Assembly (NCBI GenBank): GCA_910589415.1
Contig: OU342636.1
Location: 3,144,437-3,208,436, forward strand
DNA length: 64,000 nucleotides
DNA from: Malachius bipustulatus
Taxonomy: Eukaryota > Arthropoda > Insecta > Coleoptera > Melyridae
Reading direction: 5' to 3'
The notes below the pieces were generated by a model. The model made no database searches. It was not told where the DNA came from and saw only the letters and a program-made list of their open reading frames with translations. A program made the position numbers and the translations under genes. Numbering within the stretch: position 1 is the stretch's first letter; each line of letters begins with the position of its first letter. Below, piece by piece: positions 21,623-31,887 of this stretch.

Positions 21623-21899
21623 AATTTTATTTCGGACGTTTTTGGGAATGTTTTTAAAAACGATTAAAAACAATTAAAGACACAAGTTACTTCAAGCGAG
21701 TTTAATTCTAAACTGAAACTAAAACATTACATTTTCTCATCATTCCATGATGAGTTGATTCATGGGTAAATATAGAATACGCTGATTCCATGGAAACTGC
21801 TGCTCGAGTCTTGAGACAATCCAAGAAATCTAGCTTTACATAATAAAGTATAAAGTATCTTAATATTATACAGGGTGATCGAATCATAGATTCGTAACT
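21623..21899 (-). repeat. 3' LTR of element A
   Basis: 277-bp LTR, identical by eye to 29866-30142. The purine-rich sense tract GGGATGGAGG (21900-21909) directly precedes it. Near its sense 5' end it contains the complement of TATACAGGGTGATC (21867-21880), the same string as the ends of the MITE at 18625. Confidence 0.95.
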
Positions 21900-21908
21900 C
21901 CTCCATCC

Positions 21909-24236
21909 CTAGAGAAGAACCCTGGGGTTAGCCACTGGGTTCGTAATTTTTAATTCTGGTTGAACCCGAGTTTCCGGCATTGGAATTTTCTTAAACTTAT
22001 TAACATATAGATAATATAAAACATAAATGATTAAGCAAATTAATATAACATAAAGCATAATTGTCCAAAAACTTATTCTATTAAAATGTATAGGTACTTT
22101 GGATACACCAATTTGTTGTTTTGAATTTCCAAAGCTCCTTGTATACTTTTGATTTCATCAAGATTTACAGAATCTAATTTTAAAGATTTAAATTTTACAA
22201 TGGAATTTTCCATTTGATTAAAATCAAGGTCTAATTTCGGAAGTTCAATTAATTTGTACCTATTTTGAATATTCTGATAAGTTTTTATTTTCATGTCTTT
22301 GATTTTCACTTCACAATAAGGGCTTAATTCTAACACATAGGTACCTTTGAGCGGGATATTTTCCGAATTTGTACCACACAATTGAATAGCCACTGAGTTT
22401 TCTGGGGATATCACAATCCACTGGTTATTTTCCAATTTCTGTACTTTGATATCTTCAATCTCGGTTGACACTTGTCGACAGTTTGTTATGTTGTTTGCGA
22501 ATCTCAATATCTGGATTTCACAGGGACATTTTTCATCTTCTCGAATTTTCTGTGGGTTTGTTTCATGACATAGGTATTCGTTCTTGACGACTTCTTGACA
22601 TTTTTCGTTCGAAAACATGTAGCTTTGCTCATTTAGAATGAGGTATTTGGACTCTGGTAAAATTGTTTTAACCCTGAACTGGTATCGTGGGATTCGTGGG
22701 GTGTTTTGACACCCCAGGGTCTACATTTTTGTAAAAATGAAGTGGTTCAATTTATTTTTATTTTTTGTTGTTTCAGGTATTCTCCTAACTTAAAGTCATC
22801 TATGAAACAGTGTTGCATTTGACTATAGAAAATTAAAAATTTTGTGAAAAAACAGTGCTTGGGGTGTGCAACGACCCCACGATACCAGTTAAAGTTCCCA
22901 ATATATTACTATTGTTTTTATATGACCATTAAAATTATATTGTTTTTTTTTATTCAGTTTGTAAGAATGGACCTTCAAGATTTATTATAAGCAGAAGATT
23001 TTTTTAATTTAACATTATAAGACTCATTGTAATGATTAACAAAGAATGCCGATTTTATTTATAGTTTTATGCAATAAGTTGAGAAAATTGTTATTTTATA
23101 TTGTTTTTGAAGAAAAATGTTTGGTTTTTTATATTCCATAATTAGTTTATAGTTCATAGAAGTAAATAATCAAAAATAAGATTTAAAAGCAAAAGTTTTT
23201 TCACTTTTAAAATAATATTGTATTTGGGGTGTCAGAACACCCCACGATACCAGTTACGTTTCGTGAAAACACGATACCAGTTCAGGGTTAAAGGAATTCC
23301 GGACTGGTGTCGGTAAAGGATATAAATGATAATAATTATAAACCTCGTCTTCTACAATCGGAATTTCTAAAATCATTATAATTTTGTTTTGTTTACTGTA
23401 ACTCTTTATATTTAGAGTTTTTTCCATAAGTAGCAAATTGCTTAAAGTTGGTTTAAAAGCTAGTCTATTCTTCGTTAAATGGCCTTCTATCATTTGTACT
23501 TCTTTCAATAGATCTTGAGGATCAACAATTGAATTGTGAATTGTGTTCAACTTAGCAAATGTGATAGCAACTTCTAATTTTTCCAGCATGTCATAAATTA
23601 TTTGGAATTCAGTGATCATTTGGAAAGTTACCATTTGTATTAAGAAGTAATGATGAGTTGCAGTTTTTTCTAATTCGATCGATTTTATTACTTGTTCAAG
23701 TTGCACGATTCTAGATTCTAATGCTAACTGATTGTGTGACAGAACCTTGGTATTATTTTCAAAAGTTTCAATTGATTTTTGAAGTAGTGTAATTTGATCT
23801 TTGACCAATGTTTTAATTTTTATTTGGTTATCAGACAACGCATTAATTGCTTGATCATATTTTTCGGCGTCTGATTCGTCTAAGTTTCCTGTAATTGCTT
23901 TAATTACTGATCCAAGTCCGTCTATAAGGCCTCGTTTTGATCTTTTTTGGATTAATGGGTTTAATTGACTGATTTGCAACATTATTTTGTTGTTTAGTAT
24001 ATTTAGTAGATTATAGGAATTGTAAAATTCTCTGGCATAGCCATCTTTTGTTTTATTACTTTCTAATGCAGTTTTAAGTGCATGCAATTTTGTTTGCAAG
24101 ATGTTAAATTCATTAATTATATTACTAATATCAAATATCTGAATAAAAGACCAATTGTCTATTTTATTCTGGGCATTACCTAGTTTTAGAGGTAGCAGGC
24201 CAGGGTTGTCATTACAGTTTGTGTATTTTGGTCGGG
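21909..24236 (-). pseudogene. Element A env, broken by MITE 2
   Basis: This is an errantivirus-type envelope glycoprotein. The N-terminal region overlaps the end of pol in another frame. A furin-type site RSKR precedes GLIDGLGSVIKAITG, the conserved start of the membrane-fusion subunit. Helical segments follow. The frame is then cut by a TTAA MITE (22672-23287) and resumes with a Cys-containing ectodomain to about 22105, where it shifts. A transmembrane helix (WTIMLYVILICLIIYVLYY) is read in the other frame before a stop at 21909. No AUG with a signal peptide lies in the open frame, so expression would have needed a spliced RNA. Confidence 0.85.
22672..23287. mobile_element. TTAA-target (piggyBac-like) MITE 2
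   Basis: A 616-bp insert with inverted ends CCCTGAACTGGTATCGTG and its complement, between TTAA copies at 22668-22671 and 23288-23291. Internal GGTATCGTGGGGT-type copies near each end give subterminal repeats. CCC-starting ends plus TTAA are the piggyBac signature. No transposase is present. It interrupts env of element A and so is younger than it. Confidence 0.9.
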
Positions 24237-27200
24237 TCAGTTGACTTGCTGAGTAGGAGAGGATCCTGTAACAAGAGGGGGTTTTTTGAGTTCTTTGATA
24301 TGAATGATTTCCTTCTTGTTTTTATTATTTTTACTTGTAATTTCGACACGATTTCTTTCCAGTAAATTAGTAATCACATAAGGTCCTACAAACTTATTAT
24401 GTTTTTTGTTCCTTACATTGGGATTTTGTTTAAAAACTGTTTGACCTAAATAAAATTCTTGACTGGTATCTCCTTTATCATTATTTTTCGAAACTATTTT
24501 TTCTTTATTAGATTCTAGGGATTCCTTCACTTTCTCGTATACATGTTCTAATTTTTTCTTATGTTCTTCTGCATACTCGTTAAAGAATGATTTTGGCAGA
24601 AATATTTCATTTGCATTTCTAGATTTCGTATGGCCAAAAGTTAGTTCGTATGGCGTAAAATTAGTAACACTATGGATTGAATTATTGTATCCAATTATGG
24701 CGTAATTCATTAAATTAGATTTTTCTTTGGGAAATCTTTCTAGTAATATTCTAAGATGTTCAATTATTGTTGAATGGAACCTTTCCACAACACTGTTAGA
24801 TTCATGATGTTTAGGGGTGGTAAAATGAATTTTTATACCATGTAAATTTAGAATTTCTTTTACGGTATCATTATTAAATTCAGTGCCATTATCTAAAATT
24901 AACTTTTCTGGTATACCGAATGATGTAAAGTATTTTATTAATGCGTTAGAAACATCAATTGCAGTTTTTCCTACAATTTGATACGCTTGCGCAAATTTTG
25001 TAAACGAATCTACCATCGTCAAATAATTAATATTATCAAAAGTAAAAGTATCTACATTTACAATTTGAAAAGGTTTAGATGCAGTTTCTGTAATCATGAG
25101 AGGTGTATATGGATTTTTTCTAGCGTATTTTGTCTTTTGACAAATATCACAAGAGTTGATATAATTCGTGATACTAGTTTTCATATTAATCCAGTAATAA
25201 TTCCTCTTTATGTACTCTAAGGTTTCGTTTATTCCTCGGTGATTTGTTTTTCCTTCGTGGTGGATTTTTATTAACATGATTTGTTCTTCTTTATCAGTTA
25301 CTGAATTTACTTTCTGTGTACAGCGAATCAATTTAAGTTTTGATTCTGAGAAATGCTGTAAATAAATTTTATTGAATTGTTTGTAAAGCAAATCATTATG
25401 AAAATGCATACAGTATGTCTTATTTGAGACCGTATAATCTCTAAGGAATTCTATAATAAATTTTTCATTTTTATTTTCTGGTATTTTAACCGTGATAATT
25501 TTATGGTGTTCGTAATTTTCCTGTTTAACGTCAAGTTTGAAATAAGGGTGTGGAATGACGATTATTTGATTGACTTTATTATTGATTATTTCCTCTAAGA
25601 TTTTTATTCCGTTATTTGTTGTTTCATTGAAGTTAGAATGTTGCGTGGATTTTGGAGATTTCTCACCTACAGGTTTTAATGTTACATCTTGTATATATAT
25701 TCTTGTATATATATCTATATTCGATTGATTAGGTTGATTTTCAACGATTGGGTTTTCTGCTAAGCTTCGTAAGTATTCTAAGACTTCTCTATCGATTTCG
25801 CCGGGATTATTAATAATCGACTCGTCTTCTAGGGCATTGACTGTTATTCTAGAAAGAGCGTCAGCGACTAAATTTAATTTACCTGGTTTATGAATAATTT
25901 TATAATCGAAATCTTCTAGCTTAAGTCTCCATCGGACTAATTTCGAATTCGGATCTCTGTAGTTGAATAAATATATTAAAGGGCGATGGTCGCAATATAT
26001 TGTAAACTTGCGTCCGAACAAATAAGGTCGAAAATATTTACAAGCCCATACTATGCTCAAAAGTTCGCGGTCTATTGCGCTATATTTTTGTTCACTTTCA
26101 TTTAAGGTTCGTGATGCAAATGCTATCGGCTTATCACTACCTGTAGTATTCTGCGAGAGTACTGCTCCAAGGGCAATGCTTGATGCGTCCGTCGTTAAAA
26201 TAAATTCTTTCGAAAAGTCAGGGTACTGTAAGATCGGGGCATTAATTAAGAGATTTTTACATGTATTAAAAGAATCAATAAAATCTTTATCATGCTTGAT
26301 GGAACTATTCTTCTTTAAACATTTAGTCATTGGTTTTGTGATCTTAGCAAAATCTTTAATAAACTTTCTGTAATAACCGACTAAACCTAAAAAGCTTTTA
26401 ATCTCTTTTTGCGTCTTTGGCAATGGGTAATTTTTTATTGCGTCAATTTTGTCGGGATTCGGTTTAACACCGTTTGTTGTAATTACATGTCCTAGGTATG
26501 ATACTTCTTTTCTTAAAAATTCTGATTTATCTAATTGTATTTTAAAATTTGCCTGTCTGAGTCTTTCAAAAACTGATTGTAAACGTTCGATATGTTCTTG
26601 TAAGGATGTACTAAAAATTACTATATCGTCGAGGTAAACTAGACAAGTTTCATTTTGAATACCACGTAAAATATTGTCCATTACGCGTTGGAACGTGGAT
26701 GGTGCATTTTTGAGTCCGAAAGGCATTCGTTTAAACTCATAATGACCGTTCTCAGTCGAAAATGCTGTTTTTTGAATATCATCAGGATGCATTTGGATTT
26801 GGTGGAATCCATTTGCTAGATCCAAAGTGGTAAAGTATTGACTTTTTCCAAGCTTATCAAGTATACCCGTGATATTTGGAAGCGGATATTTATCATCAAT
26901 AGTGCGATCATTTAATTTTCTATAATCAATCACCATTCTCCACTTTTTCTTACCTGAAGCATCGGGCTTCTTAGGTACTATCCAAATTGGGCTTGACCAA
27001 GGGGATGTGGAATGTTGAATTATTCCTTGTTTAAGCATTTTTTCTACTTGGTCTTTTACTTCCTGTTTATGGACGTGTGGGTATCGATATGATTTTGTAA
27101 ATACTGGACTTTCTTCCGTTAAATTAATTTTATGTTGAATTTCGTGAGTAAAACTTAAGGGAATATCTTCGGTATAAAAAATATCTCGATATTGATAACA

Positions 27201-27405
27201 CAGATTTCTAATTGCTTCTTTTTCTTCGCGATTGCAATGTTCAAGTCTTAAGTTTTTTAAATTTGATTTTAACGAATTATCGTAATTTTGAGAAAAATCT
27301 ACAGAATCGGTTTCCATTTTTTCTATAAAATTCAACTCAGCAATATTTAAATGTTCTACATTAAATGGTTCGTTAATTTCGATTTTTGCTGGATTGGTAC
27401 TTGAA
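24237..27405 (-). CDS. Element A pol: RT, RNase H, integrase
   Basis: A 1032-residue open frame (first ATG at 27335) carries RT with SSPIWIVPKKPD, MVIDYRKLND, LDLANGFHQIQM, MPFGLKNAPSTFQ and the catalytic VYLDDIVIF. RNase H follows (LTTDASSIALGAVLS and YCDHRPLIYLF), then integrase with HHCC (HHEGKTNHRG, CDICQKTK) and a DD35E core (NVDTFTF, LILDNGTEF, ESNSVVERFHS). All catalytic residues are present. The protease lies in a different frame upstream (27406-28016), split by a frameshift near 27420. This segment is therefore intact but disconnected unless the frameshift is a sequencing error. It overlaps the 5' part of env at its 3' end. Confidence 0.92.
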
Positions 27406-28019
27406 TTAATTATTGTTGTAATAATTATTGATGTTAACTATCGCTTGCGGGGATTCTAGTTGATTTCCGAATTTAATATAATTTAATAATCCTAAACCTT
27501 TTTCTTGGTTAACTGGTAGTTTTACAACTTTTTCAGTTCTTGGTGGAATAGTCAGGATTTGTTTATTTAGTTTTAATTTATTTTTTAAATTCGTATATTC
27601 CTCCGTTTCGTATATTATAGGAATAGTAACTCTAGGTGTAATAATTTGCTTAGCGTGCATATTTACGCAGGCTTTTATTTGCTTCAATAAATCTATACCT
27701 ATAAGTCCATCATATTTTTCACTAAATTTGAACAGATAGAACTTATGATTTTCAGGAACTTTAAAAATGTTGAATATAGGAATATTCATGACTTCGTTGT
27801 GATAGCTAATACTATGAGCTGTTTGTATATGGAAGTCTTCATTAAAAATGAATTTTTTATAAAATTTATACGCTAAATCTGGGTTCATTAAACTTCGTGA
27901 ACTGCCTGTATCTATAAGAAAATTTGCGTTTAATTGGGGGATGTAAATGTATGGCAAATTTGCTTTCACTAAATTTAATTGTATTATGTCTGATCGGTTT
28001 GAGACTCTTCCTGGGAAAA
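27406..28019 (-). pseudogene. Element A protease, in pol frame
   Basis: The pol frame enters by a -1 shift at the AAATTTT heptamer (28017-28023) and encodes the aspartic protease with active site LIDTGSSRSLM and the later GLIGIDLL motif. It ends early at 27406 in an Asn-rich stretch encoded by an AAT/AAC repeat, where a length change shifts the frame relative to RT. The corresponding region of element B is continuous, which supports a secondary lesion here. Confidence 0.85.
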
Positions 28020-29396
28020 ATTTACATTTTTCTCATAACATTCGTTCATTGGGTTATTTTGACTATCAGATATAAATTGTTGTGATTCCTGCTGTTGATT
28101 ATATTCGAACCTGTTGGGATCATCAGCAATATAATCTAATTCATCTTTTGGGTAATTGTAATCGAAATAATTATAATAAGGTTGATCATTATTTTCGATT
28201 GGATTTTCGAATAATTGATCTTCCATCGATGTAGAAGGATTATTTGGGTTTACGTCTTGTGCGTATAATTGTTGGAATTGGGGTCTTGGACGAAAGGTTT
28301 TCCTTGTAAGTCCTGTGGATGAAGTATCCATTGGTTCAGGTCTAAAAGTAGTCATTCTACTGGGATTTGGATTACTATTTTGAAATTGATTTTGATTCTG
28401 ATTTTGATTTTGTAACTGGAAATTATTATTTGGTTTCCAAAATTGTTTATGTTCTAATGGGGGTTTAAAGAAATTATTTTGTGGTTGGTAATTATTTTGA
28501 CCAAATCGAGTGTTAAAATTAGAAAATTGTGGTCTTTGTAAATTAGGGTTAGAAAATTGGGGTCTTTGATAATTTTGATTATATTTCGTTTGTTGCGGTT
28601 TGTAATGAACCGGAAATAATTTTTGAATTGGTTTATGGGAATTTTGAGAATTAATATTATTTGATTTATTTAGGCTGTATAAGAAATTTTCTTCTTCAAC
28701 GACTAATGACATTGCTTTTTCAAGACTATCAGGATCTTTCAGGCGAATTATGCTCTGAATAGGATTGGGGATGCCTCTTATAAATGTTCTTAAAGCTAAC
28801 TTATCATAATTATCTATTCTAAGAATTTTCTCTTCTCGTGTTAATTCAAGAGAATTTAATTTAGACAGTATTAAACTTCTAGCATCTTGACAGCGCATAC
28901 CAAAATTGTAAGGGGTTTCGTTTTTTGAGGGTCTTAGATTAATCAGATCTTGCTCCAAGCAATTAATATTTCTCTGATCACCAAAACATATAGTCAATAA
29001 ATTTTTGACTTGAGTCCAAGTGGTAAGCTCAGGTCTGGAGCCAATCAATGTTAGTGCTCTACCTGATAATTTTCCAAGTATCGCTCTGTACAAAAAATTA
29101 TTAATTAGCGGATTATTTGCATCAGAAAAATTTGCTATTAAACATTCACAACCTTCGATGAAAATGTTTAGTGTATTAGGATTTCCATCATAATGAGGAA
29201 CAGAATCTAAATACAAACGTAGAAGTTGATATTCAATTGGTTTTGCTGCCATTGTTTGATCTGTATTTTCGGTTTCGCTAGATTGACTTTGATTATTTGT
29301 ATTTACAGTAGTACTTATTCTAGATTGATTCTGATTATTTTGAGTAATATTCCAACTATTTGCTAATTTATCGATCAATTCATCAATATCAGTCAT
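27984..29396 (-). CDS. Element A gag
   Basis: A 470-residue Gag with an ATG at 29396 about 450 bp inside the 5' LTR. The middle (roughly residues 50-240) is an errantivirus capsid-like region (LLRLYLDSVPHYDGNP, LINNFLYRAILGKL, LRTFIRGIP). The C-terminal half is very rich in Gln, Asn, Phe and Pro (repeats of QFSNPN and QNQNQ). There is no CCHC zinc knuckle; errantivirus Gag proteins typically lack it or replace it with basic or polar tails. The stop at 27984 lies ten sense codons past the slippery heptamer AAATTTT, through which pol is reached. Confidence 0.9.
   Translation of the reverse strand: MTDIDELIDKLANSWNITQNNQNQSRISTTVNTNNQSQSSETENTDQTMAAKPIEYQLLRLYLDSVPHYDGNPNTLNIFIEGCECLIANFSDANNPLINNFLYRAILGKLSGRALTLIGSRPELTTWTQVKNLLTICFGDQRNINCLEQDLINLRPSKNETPYNFGMRCQDARSLILSKLNSLELTREEKILRIDNYDKLALRTFIRGIPNPIQSIIRLKDPDSLEKAMSLVVEEENFLYSLNKSNNINSQNSHKPIQKLFPVHYKPQQTKYNQNYQRPQFSNPNLQRPQFSNFNTRFGQNNYQPQNNFFKPPLEHKQFWKPNNNFQLQNQNQNQNQFQNSNPNPSRMTTFRPEPMDTSSTGLTRKTFRPRPQFQQLYAQDVNPNNPSTSMEDQLFENPIENNDQPYYNYFDYNYPKDELDYIADDPNRFEYNQQQESQQFISDSQNNPMNECYEKNVNFSQEESQTDQT
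28017..28023 (-). promoter_or_regulatory. -1 frameshift heptamer of element A
   Basis: In gag frame the codons read A AAT TTT, a canonical X-XXY-YYZ slippery heptamer. Ten sense codons then lead to the gag stop. Slipping back one base enters the protease frame, which is open from there. The same heptamer with the same spacing is found in element B. Confidence 0.75.
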
Positions 29397-29848
29397 TAAA
29401 TTATTATTTGAAAAATTATTAAATTATTTAATAAGACGAAATTTATTTTATTAATCAATCAAGGATAATAATAATAATAAAAAATGGAAATAGAGTTTTG
29501 CTACTCGACTCACATTAAAATGATGATTATCTTCATTTCCTTAAGCTAATGCTAACTGGCTTTGGCGATGTGTGTCCTCTACCAGGGGTTGATGGTGTTG
29601 GCGATGTTGTCCTCTGCCACCGGGTTGTCTTGATGTCGGCGATGTTGTCCTCTATCAAGGGGTTGATGGTTTCGGCGATGTTGTCCTCTGCCACCGGGTT
29701 GTTGGATTCAGCGATGTAGTCTTCCTCCAACGAGCTCAAAATAACTCGTCTCCCAAATTTATCCAAAATTTGATGTTAGAACTTCGTCACATTAAACTGT
29801 TTCACAGACCGGGTTAACTCGCGATTTTTGTCGAACCGTTAGTGACTC

Positions 29849-29866
29849 ATCCTACCGACTGCGCCA
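29849..29866 (-). other. Primer-binding site of element A
   Basis: The sense strand reads TGGCGCAGTCGGTAGGAT directly at the end of the 5' LTR. This is the tRNA-Ser-type primer-binding site known from 17.6/297-like errantiviruses. The first T is shared with the LTR end. Confidence 0.85.
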
Positions 29867-30142
29867 ATTTTATTTCGGACGTTTTTGGGAATGTTTTTAA
29901 AAACGATTAAAAACAATTAAAGACACAAGTTACTTCAAGCGAGTTTAATTCTAAACTGAAACTAAAACATTACATTTTCTCATCATTCCATGATGAGTTG
30001 ATTCATGGGTAAATATAGAATACGCTGATTCCATGGAAACTGCTGCTCGAGTCTTGAGACAATCCAAGAAATCTAGCTTTACATAATAAAGTATAAAGTA
30101 TCTTAATATTATACAGGGTGATCGAATCATAGATTCGTAACT
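29866..30142 (-). repeat. 5' LTR of element A
   Basis: 277-bp LTR, sense start AGTTACG, identical by eye to 21623-21899. It lies 19 bp from the LTR of BEL element D, into whose flank A inserted. Confidence 0.95.
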
Positions 30143-30161
30143 TGCGCAAATAATAACATCG

Positions 30162-30704
30162 TGTTGCGTCCCGCTTCTCATTTTTTACTTTCATTTTAAT
30201 CCTGTCCTTTTCCGCGCCCTTCCTTTGTGTGAACTTTTGCAATGGATCGGGTGTTTTACTGGTAATCCACCCACAACTGCAAAATTGGATTAAACAACCC
30301 ACAACAAGGACAGTGGTAGGACCTTTCATCTTTCGCAGGAAGAAAGACAGGATAAACGCAGAAAAAATTCGCGCTTTATCCTTCATAGAGCACGCACCAA
30401 GTTTTGACTCCGTCCCGATCATACCGGGAGTGTCTACATTTTACGTGGCTTTTCCGCGTCTCCGCAATTGTTCCTAGGTATATACCTACGCATTTCTAAT
30501 ATCCGCAATTAATCGCAGTTAAACGCAAAGACAATTAATAGTTAATACGTGCATCACCGCACCCACTGAGCTATCAAGAAATTCGACAAGCAACCGCAAC
30601 TTCTTCAAAACGTAAGTCACACGCTTTCCTTTATTGCTCCGTATTTCCTAATTTATCTAATTATTCATTGGTCGTCAGACCCATTTTCCTAATTAAACGC
30701 AACA
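30162..30704 (+). repeat. 5' LTR of element D
   Basis: The boundaries come from a perfect 7-bp inverted repeat TGTTGCG ... CGCAACA over 543 bp and from the primer-binding site 5 bp beyond. No second copy is in the window, so the call depends on these landmarks. Confidence 0.65.
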
Positions 30705-30709
30705 TAATT

Positions 30710-30720
30710 TGGTCCTTCGC
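30710..30720 (+). other. Primer-binding site of element D
   Basis: TGGTCCTTCGC matches the first ten bases of the better preserved site of element C, which is complementary to the 3' end of tRNA-Tyr. It then diverges. Confidence 0.6.
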
Positions 30721-31060
30721 AGCAGAATTTTTGAATTCGTCCTATGTTAATTACAATTTAATGACATTTTACGCATGTGATGCAATGTTTTAATTATTTT
30801 AAATTTAATTTAACGCATTGACAAGTTTTATTAAGGTCGCAATACCCGTAACACACGCATTTTGATTCTTCATTATTTCAATAATTACGCACTTTACAAT
30901 TCACGCATTATTTGTTGCATTTTACGTTGTTCGCATATTTCTAATAGAAACGCATCAACAAGTTGGGTGGTAAATTACTGTTTGACCTTGGTTGCACCTG
31001 CAACTGAGAGAATCTTCCTCGCATTTCGTCGTTGTATCTCATTTTTACGAGGTTACCTTG

Positions 31061-31661
31061 TGTTTGAGTGTACAAAAAATTATTATAAAAAAGAGGACAA
31101 GTAACTGAAAATTGAATTTATTGAATGATATAAAAAAAAGGTGGACTGTATGTGTGAGTTTGTTATGGCGATTCTTCGTTATTGCTGCTTATGGGCGTTA
31201 ATACTGCAACAAGGACAATAATTCGAATATTAGAAGGGAAGACAATAATTATGGAAGGATTAGACAGACTTACAATAACTTATCACTGTTAATGGGCGAC
31301 GTCCCGACAGGATGGTGCGATATCGGCCCTTGGCACTGCACTTCACTGGTGTTGGTGTAGGTAGGTACGACCACTTCTGCTTAGCTTCGATGACGACGAC
31401 AATACGATACGAAGAGTCAACGATATGACTCCAGCAATGGTCAATGATCGAATATGAATAAAATGAATGTGTAGGTATTTCTTGGCCCACGAGGTTGGGA
31501 CGGTCCATGCTTCCCTTTGTCCTACCGAGGGCTGCCGACTCCGGGTGGATGCTATTAGTCTGCTAATGTTTCTGGGAAGGGAAGGTAGTTTTGGTATAGG
31601 GAGGGGAGGTATGAGGTTTTGGTTTAAATGTGGTGCAGTATTAACACGAGGGGACGAAACA
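31061..31661 (-). repeat. 3' LTR of element C
   Basis: 601-bp LTR with TG ... CA ends on the plus strand (TGTTTGAG ... CGAAACA). It differs from the 5' LTR at roughly five positions, for example near 31152, 31356, 31448, 31486 and 31596. Confidence 0.93.
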
Positions 31662-31887
31662 TACCGCCCACCAAAATGACTATGACAATAGGTATTTTAG
31701 CATGTTAACACAAGAATCTAAGGTTCTGCCAATTACTTCCAAATAATGGATAGTGGATTAACGAATAAACGGAACAATACAAATACAAAATTAAAAGGAA
31801 AATAAAAAAAAAGAAAGATGAAACAAAATAAACAAAATAAAGAAGTAAATTAAAATTAACCTAGTCTAAGCACCTTGCCACGGCAAA

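Larger units (their letters stand above)
21623..30142 (-). mobile_element. Errantivirus-like Gypsy element A
   Basis: An 8520-bp element with apparently identical 277-bp LTRs (21623-21899 and 29866-30142). Sense termini are AGTTACG ... AAATT, flanked by the 4-bp duplication TGCG (21619-21622 and 30143-30146). The original site reads TGCGCA, an alternating pyrimidine-purine sequence of the kind errantiviruses prefer. A tRNA-Ser-type primer-binding site, gag, pol and env follow in the usual order. Pol has a frameshift near an AAT repeat at about 27420. Env has a frameshift near 22105 and is split by a TTAA MITE. This is a recent but disabled insertion. Confidence 0.95.

Noticed and set aside
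29533..29766. 77-codon minus-strand frame upstream of element A gag
   Set aside because: It is a repetitive stretch in the element leader with repeated codons from a local duplication, and there is no evidence it is translated.
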